Of a DNA stretch of 59,659 nucleotides, positions 41,728-49,389 are shown piece by piece. How positions within the stretch are numbered: the first letter of the stretch is position 1; each line of letters opens with the position of its first letter. Location: the NCBI GenBank assembly GCA_039798745.1, contig JBDKFK010000007.1, forward strand, positions 1 through 59,659, read 5' to 3'. Source of the DNA: JBDKFK01 sp039798745. Lineage in GTDB: Bacteria; Patescibacteriota; Microgenomatia; UBA1406; GWC2-37-13. The notes under the pieces were generated by a model. It made no database searches. It saw nothing but the letters and a program-made list of their open reading frames with translations, and was not told the origin of the DNA. The translations under genes and the position numbers were made by a program.

Positions 41728-42156
41728 ATGAGAACCATGTATACCCTCGGTTTTATCTTCGACCACACTAAAACATCTGTTCTTCTTATTCATAAAAATC
41801 GTCCTGATTGGCAAAAAGGTAAAGTAAACGGTATCGGCGGACATATTGAAAAAGGCGAGGAACCTATCGATTCGTTTGTACGGGAAGTACGAGAAGAGAC
41901 AGGTATTGAACTTAATACAACACATATACAACTTGTGGGATATATACAATCACCTGAATCGCTTGTGCATGTATATACAACGTTATACGATGGCGAAAAA
42001 AATACAGTTGCCTCACGTACAGATGAAAAAGTAGCCTGGTTTCCCCGGGCTGAACTTCCTCCAAATATAATGTCCAATCTTTCATGGTTAATACCTTTAT
42101 CTCTAGATAAACTTCAGGATGAGACTCTGCAGACAACCACTATAACCTATATTTAG
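41728..42156 (+). CDS. Nudix hydrolase
   Basis: 142 residues. The Nudix box is complete: GGHIEKGEEPIDSFVREVREETGIEL (GX5EX7REUXEEXGU). It follows VLLIHKNRPDWQKGKVNGIGG, as in MutT/8-oxo-dGTPase-like enzymes; the substrate is not determined. TATAAT (41716-41721) is 6 nt before ATG 41728, so translation probably starts at the very 5' end of the mRNA. The longer in-frame start at 41671 would place the promoter within the coding region and is rejected. Confidence 0.9.
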   Translation: MRTMYTLGFIFDHTKTSVLLIHKNRPDWQKGKVNGIGGHIEKGEEPIDSFVREVREETGIELNTTHIQLVGYIQSPESLVHVYTTLYDGEKNTVASRTDEKVAWFPRAELPPNIMSNLSWLIPLSLDKLQDETLQTTTITYI

Positions 42157-42170
42157 CACGTACAATGTGA

Positions 42171-42367
42171 TATACTATAGGCATATTTTTACCCTCCGAA
42201 TCGGCGGGTTAGCTCTTTCACAATCGGGAAGGGTAATGTACCTTAGGGACATGAAGGCTACCAGGCATCTGGCGGCTTTGATGCCCCTAAGGCACACGTC
42301 TAGCGCTGCTAGACACCTACACAAGCATCTGTCCATCCCCGGGCAGAGACTATGAAAGGAGCATTCT
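42171..42367 (+). promoter_or_regulatory. Promoter and structured leader of 42368
   Basis: TGATATACTATAGGC (TATACT 42171-42176), then about 187 nt. A long hairpin is formed by CCTTAGGGACATGAAGGC and GCTTTGATGCCCCTAAGG around CCAG-GCAT-CTGG. GTCTAGC-GCT-GCTAGAC follows, then CTGTCC/GGGCAG. It ends in GAAAGGAGCATTCT. Confidence 0.72.
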
Positions 42368-42781
42368 ATGTACAATAATGGATTCGACGAGCTTAATGAT
42401 GAGATCATGGAGATCGAGCTCGTGTGGCGACGCTACCTGCAGGAAACACATCAGCGTGTTCAGCGTGTGGTATATAACTCAAGCGGGATGATCGAAATTC
42501 CGCATGAAGAGTATCACACCTACCTGCGTCTTCTCACCCAGGCGGTCAGAATGACCAACACGGGTCAATGGATCGCGTTCAACAGGGATTTCTGTGACCA
42601 GATGGGAGCTGCCGTCAGCACTTTCTGTGACGTGCTCGAACAGCGAACCGCTGCCACACTGGAGGAACTGGAGCGCGTTAAAGCATTCCTTCTATTGCCC
42701 GGCAACGTGGAAGCCGCGCTACGCGCAGGACTTGAGCAGGCAGCCGCGGAAGCGAGGGCACGGCTTAATAAGCAGGAATAA
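42368..42781 (+). CDS. Helical hypothetical protein
   Basis: 137 residues predicted to be almost wholly alpha-helical, with an Ala/Glu/Leu-rich C-terminal third that could form a coiled coil. No known domain, membrane segment or signal. First gene of an operon with 42799 (17-nt gap, AAAGGAGG between). It starts behind GAAAGGAG and a hairpin-rich leader. Confidence 0.65.
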   Translation: MYNNGFDELNDEIMEIELVWRRYLQETHQRVQRVVYNSSGMIEIPHEEYHTYLRLLTQAVRMTNTGQWIAFNRDFCDQMGAAVSTFCDVLEQRTAATLEELERVKAFLLLPGNVEAALRAGLEQAAAEARARLNKQE

Positions 42782-42798
42782 CTGCGAAAGGAGGCTAC

Positions 42799-43689
42799 AT
42801 GCACGATGACCTCATCCGAAGGGTGATCGACCTTCCTGGCGCTCTAACCGGCCAGGCAATAATCGACATAGTCCGCGCGGTCGCGGGTCGAGAGTTTTAC
42901 CGGGTTCACCGGCGGACTATCGATGGCGGCGAGGTGCAGATGATCGGAGTCAACGCGCTTAAGTGGTGCGAGGATCTCCTTATCTGCCCAGGCTTCGGCC
43001 CCAATCCCATGTTCTTCGAACCACAAGGCACATATACGAGCGTGGCAATTGAAGAACATGTATGGCCGGGTGATAGCTCAACCGTGTACTACATGCCAGA
43101 TCAGGTCGCTAATGCCATATTCACATTTGCTGAGCGCCTCGAGCCAGCACTCCTTGACCGCATTCCGGGTCGCTGTGTGGTATGCTCATGGGTAAGCGCG
43201 CCCGACAGCCAGTTCTGCAACCAATGCGGAAAGCCTGTCGGCGGCAACGTCGGCGTTACGACCAAACTGGTAATGCCACAGGCACTCGCCGAGCCAATCG
43301 TTTCTGACGAGAACATCCAACGCTTGCTTCTGTCTGTTCGTCAGGGCGCGGTGATCGTGGCCCACAGCTACGATTACCTGCCCGCGCAACGGGCAGAGGC
43401 CAAGGCTTTCCTGTACCGCATGTCAGAACAGATTCCGATCGAGAGAGAAGAATTTGTTTTTTATATGCGGGAGGGGATGTCGCCGGAACTTATGGACTGG
43501 CTGCGCTACATTTCCTTTGAGGCATTCACCGCGCTCATTCAGCGCGACTGTCTTGAAGAAGATGATAAGCATGAAGCAATGAGAATACTCGACGCGTTCG
43601 CAGCCGAACAGGAGGTGGCGCTCGAAGTGATTCTCACCTATCTGCTGATGGCCGTAGAGCTCTCGCTCATGGCCAGGCCGGTTCAGTAG
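42799..43689 (+). CDS. Hypothetical protein with central zinc ribbon
   Basis: 296 residues. The N-terminal domain (about 1-125) has IGVNALKWCEDLLICPGFGPNPMFF. A zinc ribbon, RCVVCSWVSAPDSQFCNQCGKPV, occupies about 130-152. The C-terminal part is helical (AEAKAFLYRMSEQIPI ... EVILTYLLMAVELSL). The ribbon plus the following NVGV..LVMPQAL matches the N-terminal module of 3448-3996, so these genes share a mobile domain. Ribosome site AAAGGAGG, 6 nt before ATG. Function unknown. Confidence 0.7.
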   Translation: MHDDLIRRVIDLPGALTGQAIIDIVRAVAGREFYRVHRRTIDGGEVQMIGVNALKWCEDLLICPGFGPNPMFFEPQGTYTSVAIEEHVWPGDSSTVYYMPDQVANAIFTFAERLEPALLDRIPGRCVVCSWVSAPDSQFCNQCGKPVGGNVGVTTKLVMPQALAEPIVSDENIQRLLLSVRQGAVIVAHSYDYLPAQRAEAKAFLYRMSEQIPIEREEFVFYMREGMSPELMDWLRYISFEAFTALIQRDCLEEDDKHEAMRILDAFAAEQEVALEVILTYLLMAVELSLMARPVQ

Positions 43690-43702
43690 GACAAAGTGGG
43701 AA

Positions 43703-43718
43703 GGGATGCTTGCATCCC
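43703..43718 (+). terminator. Terminator hairpin
   Basis: GGGATGC-TT-GCATCCC, nested inside a second pairing of GGGAAGGG with CCCCTTCCC. It closes the 42368-43689 operon 13 nt after the stop. Confidence 0.65.
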
Positions 43719-43775
43719 AACCCCCGCAAAAACCCCTTCCCGATTGTATATTTTTCACTGTATAATAAAACTCAC

Positions 43776-44243
43776 ATGAGACGTATAAGACATATACTGC
43801 GAAGAGTTATTTCACATCCCAAAACACCCTTATTTTCCGTCATTACCGGAGTTATTCTTATTCTTCTTACAGCCTTTTTCGCGTTTAAGGGAGACCCCAC
43901 TTCAACAGAGGCCAACGGAGGAACACCTACTCCACAACTCGGTCTTGTTGCCGGAGAATCTACCGAAGTTACACCATCAGAGGAACCCGAAGAAGCTTCA
44001 GACGAAGCAGATATGACAATACGCGTATCGCCAACTGTAGTAAAAATTACCTTTACTCCCACCAAAACATCAACACCTGCGCCTACAAGTCAGAGTTCCA
44101 CCAATACTCCGACACCAACCCATACATCTACACCCACTCCCACACCAGGAGCTGAGCAGACAGCAACGCCTACACTCACACCAACAGTAACACCTACTTC
44201 TACTGCAACCGTTTCTCCATCAGCAGAAACACCTGCGCCATAA
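43776..44243 (+). CDS. Thr/Pro-rich membrane-anchored surface protein
   Basis: 155 residues from ATG 43776. A basic N-terminus (MRRIRHILRRVI) and one membrane helix (about 18-40) are followed by an extracellular region made of low-complexity TPTPT, TSTPTPTP and TVTPTSTAT runs. These resemble the O-glycosylated stalks of cell-surface proteins. No C-terminal sorting signal. TATAAT (43761-43766) lies 9 nt before the ATG. The in-frame ATG 43710 is inside the preceding terminator and is rejected. Confidence 0.75.
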   Translation: MRRIRHILRRVISHPKTPLFSVITGVILILLTAFFAFKGDPTSTEANGGTPTPQLGLVAGESTEVTPSEEPEEASDEADMTIRVSPTVVKITFTPTKTSTPAPTSQSSTNTPTPTHTSTPTPTPGAEQTATPTLTPTVTPTSTATVSPSAETPAP

Positions 44244-44248
44244 ATAAT

Positions 44249-44722
44249 TTATCCTTTCACATCCGTAATAGTGTATTTTATGACACCGGCAGGCGCGAGA
44301 ACTATAACCTGCTCGCCTTTCTTTTTGCCCATCACTGCTTTTCCAATAGGGGAGAACTGTGACAGTTTATTATTTACAATATCCGATTCATATCCACCAA
44401 CTATCATAAATGTTCTTTCCGTCTTTCCGTCGCTTATCGTTACCGAGCAACCCAGCTCTACAAATCCCTTAAAATTAACCTCTACTATTTCGGCATTACG
44501 TATAACCTGAGCAAGCCTCCTAATCTGGCCGTCCATAGTAGACAGCTTACGTCGGGCGGCTGTATAGGCGGCGTTCTCACTCAGATCTCCCATTGCCCGC
44601 GCAATAGACAGATTAGTTACAGCGTCTTTTCGCTGATGAACAAGCAGATCGTGTTCTTTCTGAATTTTTTCCAGTCCATCACGGGTAAAATGGATTTTCT
44701 TTTCTTTTGGCCGCAGTTTCAT
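44249..44722 (-). CDS. greA: Transcription elongation factor GreA
   Basis: 157 residues. The N-terminal coiled-coil finger runs from HFTRDGLEKIQKEHDLLVHQRKDAV, with the acidic tip GDLSENAAYTAARRKL. The C-terminal FKBP-like domain has GCSVTISDGKTERTFMIVGGYESDI and SPIGKAVMGKKKGEQVIVLAPAGVIKYTI. It rescues backtracked RNA polymerase by stimulating transcript cleavage. The first three codons from 44728 read TTG-GAT-ATG; I take ATG 44722, which is 7 nt after TATACT on this strand. Divergent from the phosphatase gene. Confidence 0.92.
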   Translation of the reverse strand: MKLRPKEKKIHFTRDGLEKIQKEHDLLVHQRKDAVTNLSIARAMGDLSENAAYTAARRKLSTMDGQIRRLAQVIRNAEIVEVNFKGFVELGCSVTISDGKTERTFMIVGGYESDIVNNKLSQFSPIGKAVMGKKKGEQVIVLAPAGVIKYTITDVKG

Positions 44723-44758
44723 ATCCAAGAGTATATCACGGAGGTGCTATAATAATGT
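44723..44758. promoter_or_regulatory. Divergent promoters for greA and the histidine phosphatase
   Basis: The 36-bp gap contains TATAAT (44748-44753) facing right, 5 nt before ATG 44759. TGATATACT (TATACT = 44730-44735 reversed) faces left, about 7 nt before the greA ATG. Both transcripts would be leaderless, and the two polymerase footprints must overlap, so the genes may compete. Confidence 0.7.
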
Positions 44759-45406
44759 ATGGAACAATTACCACCTGATTTCAGAGGATACTGCCGGTTT
44801 ACAGTGGTCCGTCATGGAGAGACGGAATGGAATGTTCAACATAAGATTCAGGGACAGACCGATTCTCCGCTTACCGAAAACGGAGTAGCTCAGGCAAAAG
44901 CTGCCGCAGCAGACCTAAAAGATGTAAAATTTGATCTCGCCTTCTCTTCAGACTTACTCCGAGCTCAACGTACCGCGGAGATAATTGCCATGGAACACGA
45001 TTTGACGGTTACCACCACCAAAATGCTTCGGGAGCGCGCGTTCGGATCGTTTGAGGGTAAACCCTCAGATATGTTACGAAAAGTAGAAGCACTTCTTGAG
45101 GCAATGAGTGACCAGGAACGATTTCAGTATAAAATAACGGAAGACATTGAAAGCGAAGAAGAAGTTGTGTTTCGTATGTTAGCCTTTATGCGGGAGCTCG
45201 CTGTATTTTACCCCGATAAAAATATTCTCATTACCACACACGGTGGTGCCATGAGATCACTTCTCATACATCTTGGCTATGCCACCTTCAAAACATTTCC
45301 TCCTAGAGGAATAGGGAACACAGCGTATATAAAACTGCTTTCCGATGGTACTGACTTTTTTATTGAGACAACCAAAGGTGTAGCACCTCCGCTTACCATC
45401 CCCTAA
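44759..45406 (+). CDS. Histidine phosphatase / phosphoglycerate mutase family protein
   Basis: 215 residues. RHGETEWN (catalytic His and Arg) near residue 19, SPLTENGVAQA, FSSDLLRAQRTAEII (second Arg), the acid/base Glu in ERAFGSFEGK, and ITTHGGAMRSLL (second His). Cofactor-dependent phosphatase fold; the substrate cannot be told (candidates include phosphoglycerate and alpha-ribazole phosphate). ATG 5 nt after TATAAT. Confidence 0.9.
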   Translation: MEQLPPDFRGYCRFTVVRHGETEWNVQHKIQGQTDSPLTENGVAQAKAAAADLKDVKFDLAFSSDLLRAQRTAEIIAMEHDLTVTTTKMLRERAFGSFEGKPSDMLRKVEALLEAMSDQERFQYKITEDIESEEEVVFRMLAFMRELAVFYPDKNILITTHGGAMRSLLIHLGYATFKTFPPRGIGNTAYIKLLSDGTDFFIETTKGVAPPLTIP

Positions 45407-45411
45407 CGGGC

Positions 45412-45603
45412 CTAGTCGTATTCATCACGTGCAAGGGTATCATCGTCACTGCCATCATCAGCGTACCGGTCATGCGCCAACTCTATCATATCGTACGGAA
45501 TTTTTTCCGCGAACGCGTCGGTATGAGTATCATCAGATGGCATATCCAACTCATAATCCTGTGCTCCTTCATTAAGCCGTTCATCATATGGATATCTTTT
45601 CAT
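45412..45603 (-). CDS. Small, very acidic protein
   Basis: 63 residues with 18 Asp or Glu, no Cys, starting MKRYPYDERLNEGAQDYELD. Probably disordered. A TAATAATTAATTTT stretch sits just before the ATG on this strand, consistent with the leaderless style of the neighbouring housekeeping genes. Real-gene status is uncertain. 45604-45700 contains only A+T-rich DNA. Confidence 0.45.
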   Translation of the reverse strand: MKRYPYDERLNEGAQDYELDMPSDDTHTDAFAEKIPYDMIELAHDRYADDGSDDDTLARDEYD

Positions 45604-45700
45604 AGAGCAAAATTAATTATTAATAACGTACAAATATAAGAATAGGGGGCATCCATTAAGAATGAGTGAGAAGGAGGTAAGAAGTTGGTAAGAGACAAGA

Positions 45701-45734
45701 TGTCAGGGCGCATCCGGAAGGATGCACCCTGACA
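45701..45734 (-). terminator. Terminator hairpin of 45762-46364
   Basis: TGTCAGGGCGCATCC-GGAA-GGATGC-ACCCTGACA, a stem of about 14 bp with one bulge, 27 nt past the stop of the leftward gene. Confidence 0.75.
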
Positions 45735-45761
45735 AAAACGAATAGTGGAATGTTCCCTGAC

Positions 45762-46364
45762 TTAGGCGGGTGGCTTGCGACCGTCACGGCCGCCTGTCAT
45801 TCGATACAACAGGTAGTGTGCCTCCGGCGGCAGTCGGTTATGACGTTTACGTGCTTCAAGGGCCAGCTTGCCGCGCTGACCGCTGCCAACAAGCCGGATC
45901 GAGAAAAGCACCTCTTCAGGCAGCTCTGCAATTTGCTCTACACTGTACTCACTGCGAGCAAAGGAGTTGGCTAGGATACGGTCCTCAATATCCCAGAAGT
46001 GCATGATCCAGTCTGAAACATTGAGCATCCTGGTCGGAACCTCAATGTCGATCATATCTTCGGGAATATCGTCCTCGATGCGGTGAAGGATTTCTCCGGC
46101 AATGCGCTTTGCCATTACTTCACGGCACCCGAACGGCGGAAAAACAACCGGACCTTCGACAGGACCGGTAAGCCAGTCAAGAACTGCTTCAGTCAGATAG
46201 TCATCAACAACAAACGGCTGCCGTTGAAGTACCTGAAGGTCGTCAAAGCTAAGAAGCTCAACGACGGCCGCGGTATGCCCGCAGCTCGTCTGCTGATTAA
46301 CACGGACGATACGGTAGTTGAACCGGCATGCCTGACAGGCCGCGTTGGGAAAAGGAGATTCCAT
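45762..46364 (-). CDS. Hypothetical protein with N-terminal cysteines
   Basis: 200 residues. The N-terminus has CQACRFNYRIVRVNQQTSCGH (possible metal site), then LQRQPFVVDDYLTEAVLDWLTGPVEGPVVFPPFG, then helices with VSDWIMHFWDIEDRILANSF and a basic C-terminal tail. No known family. AGTAAGGAGGCTTAC before ATG and a structured leader place it in the G+C-rich, Shine-Dalgarno class. Confidence 0.65.
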   Translation of the reverse strand: MESPFPNAACQACRFNYRIVRVNQQTSCGHTAAVVELLSFDDLQVLQRQPFVVDDYLTEAVLDWLTGPVEGPVVFPPFGCREVMAKRIAGEILHRIEDDIPEDMIDIEVPTRMLNVSDWIMHFWDIEDRILANSFARSEYSVEQIAELPEEVLFSIRLVGSGQRGKLALEARKRHNRLPPEAHYLLYRMTGGRDGRKPPA

Positions 46365-46531
46365 GTAAGCCTCCTTACTACAGAGAATAGTCGACGCGGG
46401 GATGCGTCACTATCCAGACCATGTAACCCCGGGGCGTAAAAGGGGGGACACTTTACAGCATTCCACATATTCTAAATGTTCGAGTACCCTCGTTTCAGCT
46501 GCAAATGCCGAGAAGGATAGCCCACATTATA
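46365..46531 (-). promoter_or_regulatory. Promoter and structured leader of 45762-46364
   Basis: On the minus strand, TGATATAAT (TATAAT 46526-46531 reversed) is followed by a leader of about 156 nt. It contains CGAG-GGTA-CTCG, a C/G-rich CCCCCC...GGGG segment, and GATAGTGACGC/GCGTCGACTATT. It ends in AAGGAGG. The promoter overlaps the 3' end of rsmI. Confidence 0.6.
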
Positions 46532-47215
46532 TCATTTTATAACGAGCGTTATTTCACCCTTATATGTTCTATCAAAAAGTTCCGAAGGCTTACCGCGCGA
46601 AATCTCTTCGAATTTTTTAGTAAGTTCCCGACATACAGCAACCCGACACTGAGGCAAGTGTTGATCAAGGAGTTTGAGTGTATCTTGAATTCGTTCAGGA
46701 GATTCATAGCATACTATTACAACCTCAGGAAGTAGATCTCTCATTTGCTGCATTCTTTCTATAAGTTTAATGAGCAAATTTTCACGTTTTGGCAGAAATC
46801 CAAGAAATACATGAGGATGCGGATTGAAACCCGAATACACAAGAGCTGTTGTTGCAGCTGTTGGCCCTGGTATAACGGTAAAAGGAATATTTTTTTTAAC
46901 CGCGGTACTTATGAGCAGGTAGCCAGGATCAGATATAAGAGGCATACCCGCTTCTGAGATAAGCGCTACATTTTTATCCTGTTCAAGAAGCTCCAGTATA
47001 TGCGGTAACTTATCGTATTCAGTATCTTTGTAGTATGAAATAATCTGCTGGTTTGTATTAAACTCTAGCGGAAAAAGCTGCTTCAAGCGGGGGATCAATA
47101 AACCCGTACTTCGGGTATCTTCGGAAAGCAACACATCGCAGGCGGCAATAGTTTTTGCCTGACGGATACTAAAATCTTCAAGATTGCCTATGGGAGTGCC
47201 GACTATATATAACAT
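46532..47215 (-). CDS. rsmI: 16S rRNA (cytidine-2'-O)-methyltransferase RsmI
   Basis: 227 residues. Tetrapyrrole-methylase fold with the RsmI marks MLYIVGTPIGNLEDFSIRQAKTI, LLSEDTRSTGLL, VALISEAGMPLISDPGYLL, VIPGPTAATTALVYSG and FLGFLPKR. It modifies C1402 of 16S rRNA. The short C-terminal extension of longer homologues is absent. On this strand TATAAT lies 5 nt before ATG (leaderless). Confidence 0.93.
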   Translation of the reverse strand: MLYIVGTPIGNLEDFSIRQAKTIAACDVLLSEDTRSTGLLIPRLKQLFPLEFNTNQQIISYYKDTEYDKLPHILELLEQDKNVALISEAGMPLISDPGYLLISTAVKKNIPFTVIPGPTAATTALVYSGFNPHPHVFLGFLPKRENLLIKLIERMQQMRDLLPEVVIVCYESPERIQDTLKLLDQHLPQCRVAVCRELTKKFEEISRGKPSELFDRTYKGEITLVIK

Positions 47216-47291
47216 ACTCTATTATACAGGGATACAGCGACTATGACTATAGACTTTTATCTGGTTTTTATGATACAATTAGTCCATTCTC

Positions 47292-49352
47292 ATGTTTAAT
47301 TTAGAGTCTAAATATACTCCAACAGGTGACCAGCCTTTCGCGATAGATCAACTAAAGAACGGCCTCCAGGCGAAACTAAAAAACCAGGTACTTCTGGGTG
47401 TGACTGGATCCGGTAAAACCTTTACTATGGCCAATATCATACGCGACCTCAATATGCCTGCGCTCATTATAAGTCACAATAAAACCCTGGCCGGACAACT
47501 ATATCAGGAAATGAGAGACTTCTTTCCCACCAATGCAGTATCATATTTCGTATCCTACTATGATTACTATCAACCTGAAGCATATATTCCGACATCCGAC
47601 ACATATATAGAAAAAGAGGCCCAGATAAACGACCTCATTGATAAACTCAGACTGCAGTCAACTACAAACATCCTTACACGTCGTGACACAGTGGTCGTAG
47701 CATCTGTTTCGTGTATTTACAATATAGGATCGCCGGTCGAATACGGCCGCTTTATAGCGGAGTTCAAACTCGGAGAGCCTGCGGACTGGACACAGATATC
47801 ATTACGGCTCGTGCAGCTACAGTATGACCGTTCAGAGTTTGAGTTCAAGCGCGGAACATTTAGAATAAGAGGAAACAATCTTGATATTTATCCCGCCTAC
47901 GAAGACTTTGGTGTGCGTATATATTCTACAAACGGGGTAATTTCCAAAATAACCAAGTTTGACGCCCTCACAGGTCAACAGACCGATGTAATCTCTGATA
48001 CCGACTCAAACCGTCGCAGCATAATAATATATCCCGCTAAACATTACCTTACGGATCCTGCTGTGTTTCAGAATGTGGAAAAACAAATACGTACTGACCT
48101 AGAAAAAGAATACAAACAACTGAAAGATCAGGATAAGTTGGTTGAGGCTCAACGGCTGCTGAGAAAAGTAAACTACGATCTAGAAATGATAAAAGAAGTA
48201 GGCTATGTAAACGGTATCGAAAATTATTCGCGATACTTTGATGGTAGGCGTCCCGGTGACCCGCCATATAGCTTACTCGATTATTTCCGCCAGGCATATG
48301 GAAACGATTTTCTTGTGTTCATAGATGAATCGCATATGACAGTGCCGCAGTTACGCGGTATGTACAACGGTGACTTTGCGCGCAAACGCACACTTATAGA
48401 TTTCGGCTTCCGGCTTAACTCAGCATATGACAACCGTCCTCTCAAATTTGAAGAGTTTTATCAGATACCTCCGCATATCATCTATGTTTCGGCGACACCC
48501 GATAAATGGGAGGTCGAACAGACTCAACAGGAAGTAAAGATGAAAGACTATACCTATTATTCCGGCGTAGCCGAACAGCTCATACGTCCGACCGGAATCA
48601 TCGATCCAAAAATTATAATGCGTCCCTCTACCAACGAAATTCCAGATCTTGTTGCGGAGATTGAAAAAAGAGTTCCCAACGGAGAAAAAGTAATGGTAAC
48701 TACACTTACCAAAAAGACTGCAGAAGATCTCACCCAGTATCTGAAAGAAAAAGACGTAAGAGCCGCGTATCTGCACTCTGACATAGATACACTGGAACGG
48801 TCTGATGTACTCGATAATCTGCGTAAAAATGAGTATGACGTATTAATCGGGGTGAACCTGTTGCGCGAAGGACTCGATCTGCCCGAAGTTACTCTTGTTG
48901 CCATTCTTGATGCCGATAAAGAAGGGTTCCTGCGTTCACGTACCTCGCTCATTCAAACGATGGGGCGCGCGGCACGAAACATATCGGGTGAAGTAATCCT
49001 CTATGCTGACCAGGAAACAAAGTCCATAAAGGCCGCCGTAGAAGAGATAGACCGACGAAGAAAACACCAGACGGAGTATAACAAAGAACACAATATTACC
49101 CCCAAAACCATTTATAAACCGATTCGCGAAAAGATCGCTCAGCGTGAAGAGGAGTTTCTCACCTACGACCGCGCTTCTACAGAAATGGACGATGATTTTC
49201 TCACAAAACTTGATATACAGTCACTGACACCGTATGACAAGAAGAAAATAGTGAAGAAGCTAGAGAGAGAGATGAAGGTGCAGGCAGAGCAAATGAACTT
49301 CGAAAACGCCATACGGATCCGCGATAAAATACGCGAACTTAAAACCCCTTGA
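47292..49352 (+). CDS. uvrB: Excinuclease ABC subunit B
   Basis: 686 residues. Walker A GVTGSGKTFTMANII, the beta-hairpin region YDYYQPEAYIPTSDTYIEKEAQIND, Walker B-type DESHMTVPQLRGMYNGD, VSATPDKWEV, helicase motif VI QTMGRAARN, and a C-terminal UVR motif (KLEREMKVQAEQMNFENAIRIRDKIRELK) that contacts UvrC. It verifies DNA lesions after UvrA loading. TACAAT (47274-47279) is 12 nt before ATG. uvrA follows after 37 nt with its own -10. Confidence 0.97.
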   Translation: MFNLESKYTPTGDQPFAIDQLKNGLQAKLKNQVLLGVTGSGKTFTMANIIRDLNMPALIISHNKTLAGQLYQEMRDFFPTNAVSYFVSYYDYYQPEAYIPTSDTYIEKEAQINDLIDKLRLQSTTNILTRRDTVVVASVSCIYNIGSPVEYGRFIAEFKLGEPADWTQISLRLVQLQYDRSEFEFKRGTFRIRGNNLDIYPAYEDFGVRIYSTNGVISKITKFDALTGQQTDVISDTDSNRRSIIIYPAKHYLTDPAVFQNVEKQIRTDLEKEYKQLKDQDKLVEAQRLLRKVNYDLEMIKEVGYVNGIENYSRYFDGRRPGDPPYSLLDYFRQAYGNDFLVFIDESHMTVPQLRGMYNGDFARKRTLIDFGFRLNSAYDNRPLKFEEFYQIPPHIIYVSATPDKWEVEQTQQEVKMKDYTYYSGVAEQLIRPTGIIDPKIIMRPSTNEIPDLVAEIEKRVPNGEKVMVTTLTKKTAEDLTQYLKEKDVRAAYLHSDIDTLERSDVLDNLRKNEYDVLIGVNLLREGLDLPEVTLVAILDADKEGFLRSRTSLIQTMGRAARNISGEVILYADQETKSIKAAVEEIDRRRKHQTEYNKEHNITPKTIYKPIREKIAQREEEFLTYDRASTEMDDDFLTKLDIQSLTPYDKKKIVKKLEREMKVQAEQMNFENAIRIRDKIRELKTP

Positions 49353-49389
49353 TTTTTACTGGTGAACGATTGTACAATAGAACTCTATT

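Noticed and set aside
43776..44243. Thr/Pro repeats as a CRISPR-like or tandem DNA repeat
   Set aside because: The repetition is codon-level low complexity (ACA/ACC/CCT) in an open frame with a membrane anchor; no regular spacer and repeat units.
45762..46006. Plus-strand frames over the 45762-46364 gene
   Set aside because: The minus-strand gene has a ribosome site, structured leader and terminator; the opposing frames have none.
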